The position numbers and the translations under genes are program-made. Below the pieces are notes generated by a model. That model saw nothing but the letters and a program-made list of their open reading frames with translations, was not told the DNA's origin and made no database searches. A stretch of DNA of 23,310 nucleotides, taken from Candidatus Sigynarchaeota archaeon. Lineage in GTDB: Archaea > Asgardarchaeota > Lokiarchaeia > Sigynarchaeales > Sigynarchaeaceae. The DNA lies in contig JAUQYW010000231.1 of the NCBI GenBank assembly GCA_030587525.1, forward strand, positions 1 through 23,310, written 5' to 3'. Shown here piece by piece: positions 16,083 through 23,310 of this stretch. Each line of letters opens with the position of its first letter. The first letter of the stretch is position 1.

Positions 16083-17468
16083 ATGACCGATATGCTCGTT
16101 GCAGAAGCCCCGCGTGAAATCACGGGGCGACGTTTGCTCACATTCAACCTGGTATCTATCGGGGGCTTGCTCGTGACTTCGTTATATAGCAGTTACTCGT
16201 TTTATTATTACACTTACGTGATAGGACTGGATGCGCTGCTATCTTCCATTGGATCGGTGATCGCGCTTTTTACAGCCGCGATCGCATGTCCTGTCTTCGG
16301 AGTTCTTTCCGATAACCGCCCCACAAGAAAAGGCAAGAAACGCAAGCCGTTTTTTGCTTATGGCCTTCCTTTGCTTGTCGCAAGTAGCATTCTGGTGTGG
16401 TTGCCGCCAGAGAACTGCCAACCCGGGCAATCGATGAATTGGCTCGTTGCCATCTATTTCTGGACCATGAGTTTCGTGGTCTTCCTCACCGCCTCGATGA
16501 TCAGCTCAGCATATTATGGCATGATCCCCGAGCAATCTACCACGGAGGCCAACCGCATCGTCGTCTCCAAGATCCAGGGCCTGTTCAACCTTGCCGCTAA
16601 CGCAGTTGCCATAATTATGCCGATCGTACTGCAAGCCATATTGCCTGACCCCCAGCATTCCGCGTGGTACGAGCCTTCCGGCAACATCTTGATCTCCATC
16701 GTGCCCGCGATCGCGATCATCTTCAGCATTGCGTGCGGGTTATTCACGATCATCACCTATTTCACCGTGGACGAGAGTTTCCTTCGAGATCCGGCTGAGA
16801 GGAAATCCGTCCCGGCGTCGCTGAAAACACTCTTCTCGCCGCTCGGGAATCGCAACGCCCGGGTATATTTCGGGTATTCCTTTACCATGCAAGCAGGCGC
16901 GAAAGTCCTCATCACGTTACCCATTCCTTTCCTCACCTACGTGCTCGTGTTTCAAGGTCCGGCCTTCATGATCTATCTAGGCATTGCGTTAGCTCTCAAC
17001 TTCATTGGTTTGTCTATCTGGAACATCATCGTAAAAAGGAGAGGCGTCATCTGGGCAAACCAACTCTCCATGATCATCCTTGTCATCACCTTGAACGCGG
17101 TGCTCATCGTGCTTCTAGGGATCCCGCGCGAAATCATGCTTCCAATCGTCCTCGTCGATTGCCTCGTCGCAATGTTTAGCACCAACGCGGGTTATCTTAC
17201 GAACGTACCGATCGTGAGCGCGATCGTGGACGAGGTGTCCATCCAGAAAGTCAAGAAGGAAACGGTTAGCGGCTTATATTTCGGCTTAAACGGTTTTTTC
17301 TGCAGTCTCGGTGTCGTGGCGGGCAGCTTGTTCATGGGCTTATACTTCACCGGCGGGCAAGAAAGGAATCCTATATTGATCACGCTGGCCTATTCAGTGA
17401 TTTCTGTGACCTTCTTGATCGCAGCCATCTTGAACAAGAAACTTTCTCTTCCCGCGTTGAAACGATAA
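16083..17468 (+). CDS. GPH-family (MFS) cation-coupled sugar symporter
   Basis: A 461-residue, 12-helix permease. Its best diagnostic is GVLSDNRPTRKGKKRKPFF (73-91), which corresponds to the MelB-type loop 2-3 signature G---D-----G--RP of the glycoside-pentoside-hexuronide:cation symporter family. These import glycosides together with Na+ or H+ (family knowledge). The remaining helices, a central loop and the basic C terminus fit the family's usual length of 450-500. It lies divergent from AbrB-PhoU and convergent, only 49 bases away, with the second GH38 mannosidase, suggesting import of a mannoside or short glycan for intracellular hydrolysis. The substrate is an inference. Confidence 0.85.
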   Translation: MTDMLVAEAPREITGRRLLTFNLVSIGGLLVTSLYSSYSFYYYTYVIGLDALLSSIGSVIALFTAAIACPVFGVLSDNRPTRKGKKRKPFFAYGLPLLVASSILVWLPPENCQPGQSMNWLVAIYFWTMSFVVFLTASMISSAYYGMIPEQSTTEANRIVVSKIQGLFNLAANAVAIIMPIVLQAILPDPQHSAWYEPSGNILISIVPAIAIIFSIACGLFTIITYFTVDESFLRDPAERKSVPASLKTLFSPLGNRNARVYFGYSFTMQAGAKVLITLPIPFLTYVLVFQGPAFMIYLGIALALNFIGLSIWNIIVKRRGVIWANQLSMIILVITLNAVLIVLLGIPREIMLPIVLVDCLVAMFSTNAGYLTNVPIVSAIVDEVSIQKVKKETVSGLYFGLNGFFCSLGVVAGSLFMGLYFTGGQERNPILITLAYSVISVTFLIAAILNKKLSLPALKR

Positions 17469-17517
17469 CCGCGCGGTCGGAGAGCGTTAATACAGACCGG
17501 TAATCGTGAAGCAATCG

Positions 17518-20358
17518 CTATTTCCGCGTGAGCAGGAAGCTCAGTATCTCGTGAGGGGCCCATTCGACCGTGAACGATTCCACGATATCACCATTCTTCT
17601 TGACTTCCATCGCCTTCGCGGGCCAATCGTGCTCGACCAGATCCACCAGCTTGACATCGATGATCGGTAAATCTCGCGAGAACCGTGTCGTCCCCTTGGT
17701 TTTCAACCGACCCGTTTCCACGATTCGCACGATCAATTTTTTCGATGAACGGGGATCGTCCTCGGCCTTCTTCATCGCGACAATTTCCAGGTTGCCGGGC
17801 GTGGCCGTGAGGCAGGTCCCGATGGTGAGCGGCGTGGTGAACGGCCCCCGCCGGAACTTGCTGATGATGGGCGCGTTGTACTGGTGGGCACGTTTTTGCA
17901 GCCCCGCGGCCGACCACGGGCCAGCATACGGCCACAGCGCGTACCGGACGAGGTGCTTGCCTTGATCCGTGTGCGTCGGAGGGTCGTTATCCGTGCGCCC
18001 CTTTCGTTCTTCAGCAGCATAACCCGATGCACCCGGATAATCGGGGCCACGAATCAGCGTGATACCAACCGTGTCCTTATCAACATCAAAGCCATATTTG
18101 CAATCATTCATGACGGCGACGCCCCACGTGTCGTCTGGGCTAGGCATTGCGAGCCAGGTCTGCCAGACGCTCTCCCATTGCTGCTTTTCGAGGTGGCTCC
18201 GTCGATCCGGGTCGGCCGTGATGAGCTCCGTGGTAAAGGGGCCTTCGACCACGGCGTGCACGGGATTCGTCGACATCGAAAAATAATGCTTCGCAATGGC
18301 TTCTTGCTGCCGCCAGTCGATGATCAGCTCGATGTACAAGCCCGGGAGTTCCGCATACAGCTGAACCCGCTGCTTGAACCTGGACGAGGATTCCGGGATC
18401 ACGTGCTCGATTTCCACCGTGTATCGAACAGGGCCGCGCTCGATGACCCTTGCTTGCACGAACGTGAACTCCTCCGGTTCGAGCGGGCATTCCTTGTAAC
18501 CGGCGCCGATGTTCCAAGCACGCTCGATGGAAAACCAGTCCCGGAACACGCCAATGCGCGCCGGCTTCGAGAAGATCTCCTTGTCGATTGCTTTATCGTG
18601 GTATGACTCGATCATGCCGCTTTTTATAACGACCCGCGCGAAGGGGGTGTTCATGATGATGGCATCGGCCGATTCATCGATACTACACTTTGGTTGGGCT
18701 GGTGCGATCCCGCGGACTTTCCACCCGACGATGCTCCAGGGCTCCGCGTCGATACAAGCCACGACCCGCGATGGCCGGTCGATCAGCGGCTCGTTCAAAT
18801 CATCGGGTGGCAGGACTTGGCACGGCGCGACCTTGCCCGCGGCGTTCACGAGGGCGATGTTTCCCGGGCGCGTGAGTTTCTCTGGCAGCGGGATCTCGGC
18901 GAGGACCCGGCCCTTGCAAGCCGATGGATTTGCAAGAACGACACTCGTGCTAGCATCTATGGCCACCGGGATCTCGCCATCGAACCCGGGAAGCTGGGAT
19001 TGCAACTCGCGAACCTCTTGCTGGTTTTCCGTCCAGATGTCGTAACAATCGTCGTAAACTTCCGGGATGGAGCTGCCCGGCAAGATATCATGAAACTGGA
19101 GCAGCAGCGCCTTCTTCCACGCGCGGTTCAAGCGCAAGTGGAAGCCCGTGCTCGACCTTCCCTCCACGAAATTGTTCGCGGACAGCAAGGCCTCAAGACC
19201 CGTGAACATCCATTCAAAGTACCGGTTCATACGCTTGACGAGGCATTGCGTCGTGTGCGTTCCCGTGTGGAGGTGGTAAAACAATCCAGCGCCGTTCCAC
19301 ACGGGCAATTGATCGCGGACTTTTTCGTACATGGCAAAATATTCCTTGGCCGTCACGAAGCCCTTGACCTTGCCGGTCTGCACGTAGTGCCGCATACGGT
19401 GCACCTCCTCGCACGTCGGGCCGTGGCCACCGTCGCCAGTACCAAACACGATGCCGACCACGGGGTACACGGGGCCAAGCGCGGGATCGGACGCAGGGTC
19501 AGGGTGGCTGTAATTGCACTCCAGCACTGCCCCTGGCTTCAAGATCCGCCGGTATCGTCCAAATGAGCCCCACCTGGTGATCGGGCGGAATTGAAAGTTG
19601 TTGCTATACGTGATGACCTCGGAACCGTCCGGGCTGCGCCACCGGAAGTGCACGAAGGGGAACGCCTCCGGAGGCCAATTTCCGCTAATCTTTTGCGTGT
19701 AAAAATACTTACAGCCAGATTTCACGAGGAATTGAGGAATGTTGCTGCTGTAACCAAAACTATCGGGCAACCAGCCGACCTCGGCTTGCTTGCCGAACTT
19801 TTCCAGGTAATATCGCTGCCCGTAGAGCCGCTGGCGGCAGAATGCCTCGCCAGAGGGCATTTTAGCATCCGACTCGACGTAATCACCGCCCTGGATGTCG
19901 AACCGTCCCGTTTTAACCGCTTTTTGCACATGCTCAAACACGTCGGGAAAGGTCGCTTCGAGCCATTCGAGCATCACTGGTTGCGAAAACGTGAATTTGA
20001 ACTCTGGAAATTTAAGCACGTGAAAGGCGGCCTTGCCTTGCGTGATGCGCGCTTTGTTAACGGTCTGATACAAGCGCCATAACCAGGCAATGTCTATATG
20101 GGACTGGGCCAATGCATAGAGCTGCAACGGGCCATCCTTTTCATACAGATCGCGGTGGATGGTTATCCGATCGTTCCAGCACTGCTCGAATTTCTCGATC
20201 GCTTTCGGGTCATCCGCCATGCCGACATGGTTCTTGTACGGGGCATCGCTGTCGCCCTCGTCGTAGGCCATCTCTGCCGCGGGATCCCGCTGGGCGCCCG
20301 AGTATCGCCCTTTCTTGGATCGCTCTGGTGCCTTGAAAATGCCGAACGGGAAGGACAT
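17518..20358 (-). CDS. GH38 family alpha-mannosidase (second copy)
   Basis: A 946-residue GH38 enzyme with all key elements: AQSHIDIAWLW (His87 and Asp89 zinc ligands), LPDSFGYS with the nucleophile/ligand at Asp199, GTGDGGHGP (307-314), and LLQFHDILPGSS (His423 ligand). The middle helical part and C-terminal beta-rich region are complete. There is no signal peptide, so it is probably cytoplasmic. It is divergent from the copy at 1643-4504 in sequence outside the motifs, including a different N terminus and a longer insertion before GDGGHGP, so the two probably differ in linkage or substrate preference rather than being a recent duplication. It lies next to a sugar symporter. No clear Shine-Dalgarno motif precedes the ATG; a CTTTATCT-like element about 25 bases upstream could support a leaderless message. 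Confidence 0.95.
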   Translation of the reverse strand: MSFPFGIFKAPERSKKGRYSGAQRDPAAEMAYDEGDSDAPYKNHVGMADDPKAIEKFEQCWNDRITIHRDLYEKDGPLQLYALAQSHIDIAWLWRLYQTVNKARITQGKAAFHVLKFPEFKFTFSQPVMLEWLEATFPDVFEHVQKAVKTGRFDIQGGDYVESDAKMPSGEAFCRQRLYGQRYYLEKFGKQAEVGWLPDSFGYSSNIPQFLVKSGCKYFYTQKISGNWPPEAFPFVHFRWRSPDGSEVITYSNNFQFRPITRWGSFGRYRRILKPGAVLECNYSHPDPASDPALGPVYPVVGIVFGTGDGGHGPTCEEVHRMRHYVQTGKVKGFVTAKEYFAMYEKVRDQLPVWNGAGLFYHLHTGTHTTQCLVKRMNRYFEWMFTGLEALLSANNFVEGRSSTGFHLRLNRAWKKALLLQFHDILPGSSIPEVYDDCYDIWTENQQEVRELQSQLPGFDGEIPVAIDASTSVVLANPSACKGRVLAEIPLPEKLTRPGNIALVNAAGKVAPCQVLPPDDLNEPLIDRPSRVVACIDAEPWSIVGWKVRGIAPAQPKCSIDESADAIIMNTPFARVVIKSGMIESYHDKAIDKEIFSKPARIGVFRDWFSIERAWNIGAGYKECPLEPEEFTFVQARVIERGPVRYTVEIEHVIPESSSRFKQRVQLYAELPGLYIELIIDWRQQEAIAKHYFSMSTNPVHAVVEGPFTTELITADPDRRSHLEKQQWESVWQTWLAMPSPDDTWGVAVMNDCKYGFDVDKDTVGITLIRGPDYPGASGYAAEERKGRTDNDPPTHTDQGKHLVRYALWPYAGPWSAAGLQKRAHQYNAPIISKFRRGPFTTPLTIGTCLTATPGNLEIVAMKKAEDDPRSSKKLIVRIVETGRLKTKGTTRFSRDLPIIDVKLVDLVEHDWPAKAMEVKKNGDIVESFTVEWAPHEILSFLLTRK

Positions 20359-20499
20359 GATCCATCATTCAGCCGTCGGACCAGATAAAGATTCTTGATA
20401 ATCCAAAACAAAAATGGACATTTGACATCACAAATTGGTCATACTTTTTGCGTATCATGGTTCATTTTTTATAGTTAAAGATTGGTGTAAGACCTTTGA

Positions 20500-20510
20500 G
20501 TTAATTAATG
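20500..20510 (+). promoter_or_regulatory. Possible TATA element for the Rag-like GTPase gene
   Basis: GTTAATTAATG lies about 30 bases before the ATG at 20536, compatible with a very short or absent leader. TTTTTATAG near 20466-20474 is an alternative, giving a longer leader. The 177-base gap is divergent with the second mannosidase. Confidence 0.3.
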
Positions 20511-20535
20511 AATTGGATCCCACACGGTAAGTATC

Positions 20536-21486
20536 ATGGCTTCGATTCCAGACAGGAAAGAAGGTAAGTACAAGGATGCAAAGGTAGTAATCTACGCGGG
20601 CTTGGACAATGCCGGAAAGACCAGCATCAATTTAGTCGTGAAGGAGAACATCGTGAACATTGGTTTCATCAAGCCCACCCAGCTCGTGAATCGTAGCACG
20701 TTCCAGTATCTCGACTTTGAAATAGTAGAGTATGATATGGGGGGTCAAAAGAACTACATCATCAGCTATTTCAAAGAGCCTGGAAAATATTTCAGCGAAG
20801 TCGATGCATTGATCTTCGTCATCGACGTGCAAGACGGCGACCGGATCGAGGAAGCGGTGCTCTATTTCAAGGATATCCTCACGCAATTTGACGCCTTCAA
20901 CATCAAGCCGAAAATCTACGTTTTTTTTCACAAGGCAGAACGGATCATGTTCAATTCGTACGAAGTCGACAAGGCGAACATGGAGGAGGCAAAACAATTG
21001 CTGCTCAACGTCAACAAGGAACGGTTCCCCATCGACTTCCAGTTAACGAGCATCATGGACGTGTGGTCGATAACCCGCACGTTTGCCATGATCATGAACG
21101 ACCTGTATCCCCTCGATGAGCTCATCAAGGACCGCTTGAATAACATGGCAATCACGCTGGATGCCTCGGTCATCGTCTTGATCGATGACCACATGCTCCC
21201 CATCATGGACAACATCAGGAACAAGCAGAGCGCGGAGCTCATCAAAGCCTCAGCCCCTAACATCTACATGCTCAAGCAATCATTGGATCGCCTCGGAAAA
21301 AATCAGAGCAAGATGCTCACCGTGCTCTGGGAAGGGCTTGAATTTATCTTGATGGCATTACCCGACGCGCCCATCAAGCTCTTCTTGTTGCTCATCGGGA
21401 AGCGTGGATCGTTCAAGGTATATCAAGTCGAGCAAGAAGTGGTCGCTCTCGCGCCGCAAATTTATAAATTATTGAAGCTTACGTGA
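20536..21486 (+). CDS. Rag/Gtr-like small GTPase with C-terminal roadblock-like domain
   Basis: A 316-residue protein. The G domain (about 14-195) has the P-loop GLDNAGKTS (22-30), a switch I Thr48, the switch II motif DMGGQ (67-71), a G4-position HKAE (132-135) and TSIMD (171-175). The string LIFVIDVQD and the later FFHKAE and LTSIMD correspond closely to human RagC (LIYVIDAQD, FIHKVD, LTSIYD). The P-loop instead reads like Arf proteins. Residues about 205-316 form a separate alpha/beta region (ASVIVLID, then FILMALPDAP, KLFLLLIG, VYQVEQEV) like the roadblock C-terminal domain through which Rag GTPases dimerise. Rag/Gtr and Arf-like GTPases are expanded in Asgard archaea and rare elsewhere in prokaryotes. 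The Glu in place of the usual G4 Asp is unusual. The partner and membrane site are unknown; no lipid-modification motif is evident. Confidence 0.85.
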   Translation: MASIPDRKEGKYKDAKVVIYAGLDNAGKTSINLVVKENIVNIGFIKPTQLVNRSTFQYLDFEIVEYDMGGQKNYIISYFKEPGKYFSEVDALIFVIDVQDGDRIEEAVLYFKDILTQFDAFNIKPKIYVFFHKAERIMFNSYEVDKANMEEAKQLLLNVNKERFPIDFQLTSIMDVWSITRTFAMIMNDLYPLDELIKDRLNNMAITLDASVIVLIDDHMLPIMDNIRNKQSAELIKASAPNIYMLKQSLDRLGKNQSKMLTVLWEGLEFILMALPDAPIKLFLLLIGKRGSFKVYQVEQEVVALAPQIYKLLKLT

Positions 21487-21661
21487 GTTCGCTTCAAATG
21501 CGTTATGAAGCATTCCTATTGGAAGACTATCTGGTAAAATCTTTTTAACAAAAATAGTGGACCTAGATTCGCCGGTTTATAATTTCTGGCTTGTAACTTG
21601 GAGAAATCTATGAGCTGTAAGGTGTTAATACAATGCGGATGCGCGTGGATAAAGTTTTTGT

Positions 21662-22591
21662 TCACGTTCCTTCAGGCTTGGATGCTGGCGGCTTGAGCTC
21701 TACCTCGCTCGATGGCTTTGCAGGAGTTGAACCTTGCGGGCTCTCGGGTGCAACTGGTTTGACTTCGGTTGCGGGTGGAGCGGTCTTCTTCTTTTTCCGG
21801 TCGAGTAGCTTCGAGAAATCCAGCCTTATCATCAAATAGACCACGATGAAGAGAGGGAGGAGGGTCAGCATGTCATCGCCCGGGTTGTATCCGGGTCCGC
21901 TCGGATCCTTGGGAATAATGAGTCCTATAATTGGAATGTGTGCAAGATCATAAGTGTTTCCGAGGAAGAATCCAAGCACGGTGAGCAGGGTGCACATAAC
22001 CATTTTGCCGAGCATACACGGGATGATTGTCTTCCAGTAAGAATACTTCATAACCCCGAATGGAACCAGGATAACATCATCGGGCAACGGCGTGACAGCA
22101 AATAAAAAGACAATGAATGGAATTGTTTTGGGATGTTTTTCGAAGGTTTGCCGCATACTATCGAATTTTCGACCCAGCTCGGAGTCCACGAGTTTTTTTG
22201 ACCGGGCAAACAACCTGCCTGCAATGTAACTAGTTACCTCGCCGATTCCTGCACCTAGACCAGAGATAATTCCAAGAACAATTGGATACATGGCCCCAAG
22301 GGGAGGAGCTGGTAAAGTACCGGCGTTCACGGCGATTTCGAATACAACATATGCGTAAGGGATCACGATGAAAACGCTCGTGTTGCCAAACATCGAAAGC
22401 AAGAACGCGGTCCATAATCCGCCTTCGCTCGAACTAAAGCCTCGGAAGGATACGGTGATGTTTTTAACGGCTTGGTTTAAATCGGGAAAGATATTTGCAT
22501 ACATGATCAATGCAAGCAAGATACAAATGGTACACGACACGATTATGAAGATTTCCGCGTTCCGTATTTTCCCGTGCAAGAGATTTACCAT
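21662..22591 (-). CDS. VTT/DedA-family membrane protein with proline-rich tail
   Basis: The ATG at 22591 was chosen because GGTGA lies just upstream; a TTG at 22603 in frame is less likely. The 309-residue product has the family's hallmarks: GLGAGIGEVTSYIAGR (111-126) and FAVTPLPDD (164-172), both in re-entrant-loop positions of the VTT (VMP1/TMEM41/TMEM64, DedA) domain. Relatives act as lipid scramblases or flippases, including of undecaprenyl-type or other isoprenoid carriers (family knowledge). Helices near 12-32, 61-88, 101-127, 155-180, 186-212 and 242-256 surround these. A tail of about 45 residues rich in Pro, Lys, Glu and Ser follows the RKKKK cluster and should be cytoplasmic. It is 86 bases downstream of dsrH on the same strand. 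Confidence 0.85.
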   Translation of the reverse strand: MVNLLHGKIRNAEIFIIVSCTICILLALIMYANIFPDLNQAVKNITVSFRGFSSSEGGLWTAFLLSMFGNTSVFIVIPYAYVVFEIAVNAGTLPAPPLGAMYPIVLGIISGLGAGIGEVTSYIAGRLFARSKKLVDSELGRKFDSMRQTFEKHPKTIPFIVFLFAVTPLPDDVILVPFGVMKYSYWKTIIPCMLGKMVMCTLLTVLGFFLGNTYDLAHIPIIGLIIPKDPSGPGYNPGDDMLTLLPLFIVVYLMIRLDFSKLLDRKKKKTAPPATEVKPVAPESPQGSTPAKPSSEVELKPPASKPEGT

Positions 22592-22635
22592 GATACTCAC
22601 CAACTATCAAAGACTGACCCCGAGATCGTCGTATG

Positions 22636-22683
22636 TTTCAATGATGGTAGATGTGGTATATCAATATTTCAATGATGCTAGAT
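22636..22683. repeat. 17-base direct repeat, 31-base period, in front of the VTT gene
   Basis: TTTCAATGATGGTAGAT (22636-22652) and TTTCAATGATGCTAGAT (22667-22683) differ by one base. The second copy contains the dsrH stop codon (22678-22680). The 31-base period is close to three helical turns, so this could be a tandem protein-binding site for the VTT gene, or a small duplication of the dsrH 3' end. Confidence 0.55.
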
Positions 22684-23007
22684 ATCAGAGAGAATCCGCT
22701 CGGAATCGAAGATCACGTCGATGGCTTCGTGATACGAAATCATCTTCGCACCCTCGGGAACCCCAAAATTGCCACGGGCACGCACGTCTTCTACCTGGAT
22801 GGTGACTGCAACGTGATTGTCGAGCAATTGGATGATGCGCGATTCCCACGTGCTGCCTCGTTTCGCTGCTAACACGCCATCTTGCATAAGGTGGATATGC
22901 TGGCCTGCCGTTCCGGCCTTTGCTTGAATCACGATCGAGTCGAGCAAGTGCCGGGTGAACGGGTCCTCGGCCGGGCTCCGGCCTATCAAGTAAACGTTGC
23001 TGTTCAT
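22678..23007 (-). CDS. DsrH/TusB-like protein
   Basis: A 109-residue protein of the DsrH/TusB type: MQDGV-AA (41-48) and VTIQVEDVRARG (68-79) match the fold and conserved DGV and ED--ARG elements. DsrE/F/H and TusB/C/D proteins form a hexamer that relays sulfur, for tRNA 2-thiouridine or sulfur metabolism (family knowledge). No cysteine is present, so this subunit cannot itself carry a persulfide and is probably structural or regulatory. The ATG at 23007 has a very strong ribosome binding site (AGGAGGG, spacing 7) that overlaps the stop of the upstream partner; the two are translationally coupled. Confidence 0.82.
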   Translation of the reverse strand: MNSNVYLIGRSPAEDPFTRHLLDSIVIQAKAGTAGQHIHLMQDGVLAAKRGSTWESRIIQLLDNHVAVTIQVEDVRARGNFGVPEGAKMISYHEAIDVIFDSERILSDI

Positions 23008-23019
23008 GGTCGTTCCCTC

Positions 23020-23310
23020 CTAAAACCGGAGCGTGCACTGCGCTCCCGTGAGCAGCAAATCGAGCTGCTCGCGATCGATGATTTCGAGGTACGGGTATTC
23101 GACAAGGTCTTCTTTCGTGATGCCGAGAATGTCCATGTCCTCTTGCACGGCGGCGATTCGTCCCTCGCTCATGGCAAGGATATCGAGCGCGCCGTTCATT
23201 GCGGGGATGTGGATGCTGGTTCCATCTTGATTCTTGAGCAGCGTGAAAATCGCTTCCCCGAATAAAACGATCATCGTCTTGATGTCCATAGCTTGTAATC
23301 CAGATGCCAT
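23020..23310 (-). CDS. DsrF/TusC-like (DsrE superfamily) protein, 5' end outside window
   Basis: At least 96 residues are visible. The first visible Met at the window edge aligns with the middle of helix 1 in DsrE-family proteins (GLQAMDIKTMIVLFGEAIFTL resembling the LAA-A-G--V-VLF-GDGV--L region), so the real start is probably beyond the window. The visible part ends in TGAQCTLRF, with one Cys near the C terminus. It precedes dsrH by 12 bases. A third subunit (DsrE/TusD) would be expected upstream. Confidence 0.75.
   Translation of the reverse strand: MASGLQAMDIKTMIVLFGEAIFTLLKNQDGTSIHIPAMNGALDILAMSEGRIAAVQEDMDILGITKEDLVEYPYLEIIDREQLDLLLTGAQCTLRF

Noticed and set aside
17469..17517. Terminator between the symporter and the second GH38
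   Set aside because: No T-tract is present; the CGGTC/GACCG pairing is short with a wide loop.
18694..19566. Antisense open frame of 290 codons inside the second GH38 gene
   Set aside because: Same reason: it is the shadow of a clearly coding strand.
21491..21511. Hairpin GCTTCA/TGAAGC after the GTPase stop as a terminator
   Set aside because: Only six pairs and no T-tract follows directly; a short T5 run comes about 26 bases later. Too weak to call.
1..23310. tRNA, rRNA, CRISPR arrays, insertion sequences or integrase sites
   Set aside because: No cloverleaf-like stretch, no regularly spaced repeats and no transposase or integrase-like protein were seen.

Overview
This window most likely comes from an archaeon, and probably from an Asgard-group lineage. 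The clearest signal is a 316-residue GTPase (20536-21486) with a complete Rag/Gtr-type layout: G domain plus a C-terminal roadblock-like domain, with short motifs that read like eukaryotic RagC and a P-loop that reads like Arf. Other archaeal signs are an AbrB-PhoU fusion regulator, archaeal TATA-like boxes, poly-T terminators, and N-glycosylated surface proteins with Ig-like domains and a single C-terminal membrane anchor. Assignment below Asgard level cannot be made from sequence reading alone. There are 16 protein genes (two cut by the window edges), no RNA genes, no mobile elements and no CRISPR. No gene-free stretch exceeds about 230 bases.

Layout. 2-1435 (+) is the 3' end of a repeat-rich surface protein. 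1643-4504 (+) is a GH38 alpha-mannosidase. 4559-6646 (-) is a multi-spanning membrane protein with a large outer domain. 6749-7960 (+) is a zinc-finger/vWA protein whose vWA halves are in swapped order. 7996-9663 (-) is a beta-propeller surface protein sharing its Ig-TM-tail end with the first gene. Next comes a minus-strand block: 15851-14832 AbrB-PhoU, 14796-14071 hisA, then 13998-12733 12-TM protein, 12727-11171 extracellular clan GH-A glycosidase, 11138-9870 a paralogous 12-TM protein. 16083-17468 (+) is a GPH-type sugar symporter. 20358-17518 (-) is a second GH38 mannosidase. 20536-21486 (+) is the Rag-like GTPase. 22591-21662 (-) is a VTT/DedA membrane protein. 23007-22678 and 23310-23020 (-) are DsrH/TusB-like and DsrF/TusC-like proteins.

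How they may work together (inference): two intracellular-looking GH38 enzymes, a sugar symporter, a membrane-anchored extracellular glycosidase sandwiched between two 12-TM paralogues, and a membrane protein with a possible glycosidase-like outer domain suggest a locus for taking up and trimming mannose-containing glycans. The two surface proteins with a common anchor may serve adhesion or substrate capture. The Rag-like GTPase lies divergently next to the second mannosidase, but a functional link is not shown by the sequence.
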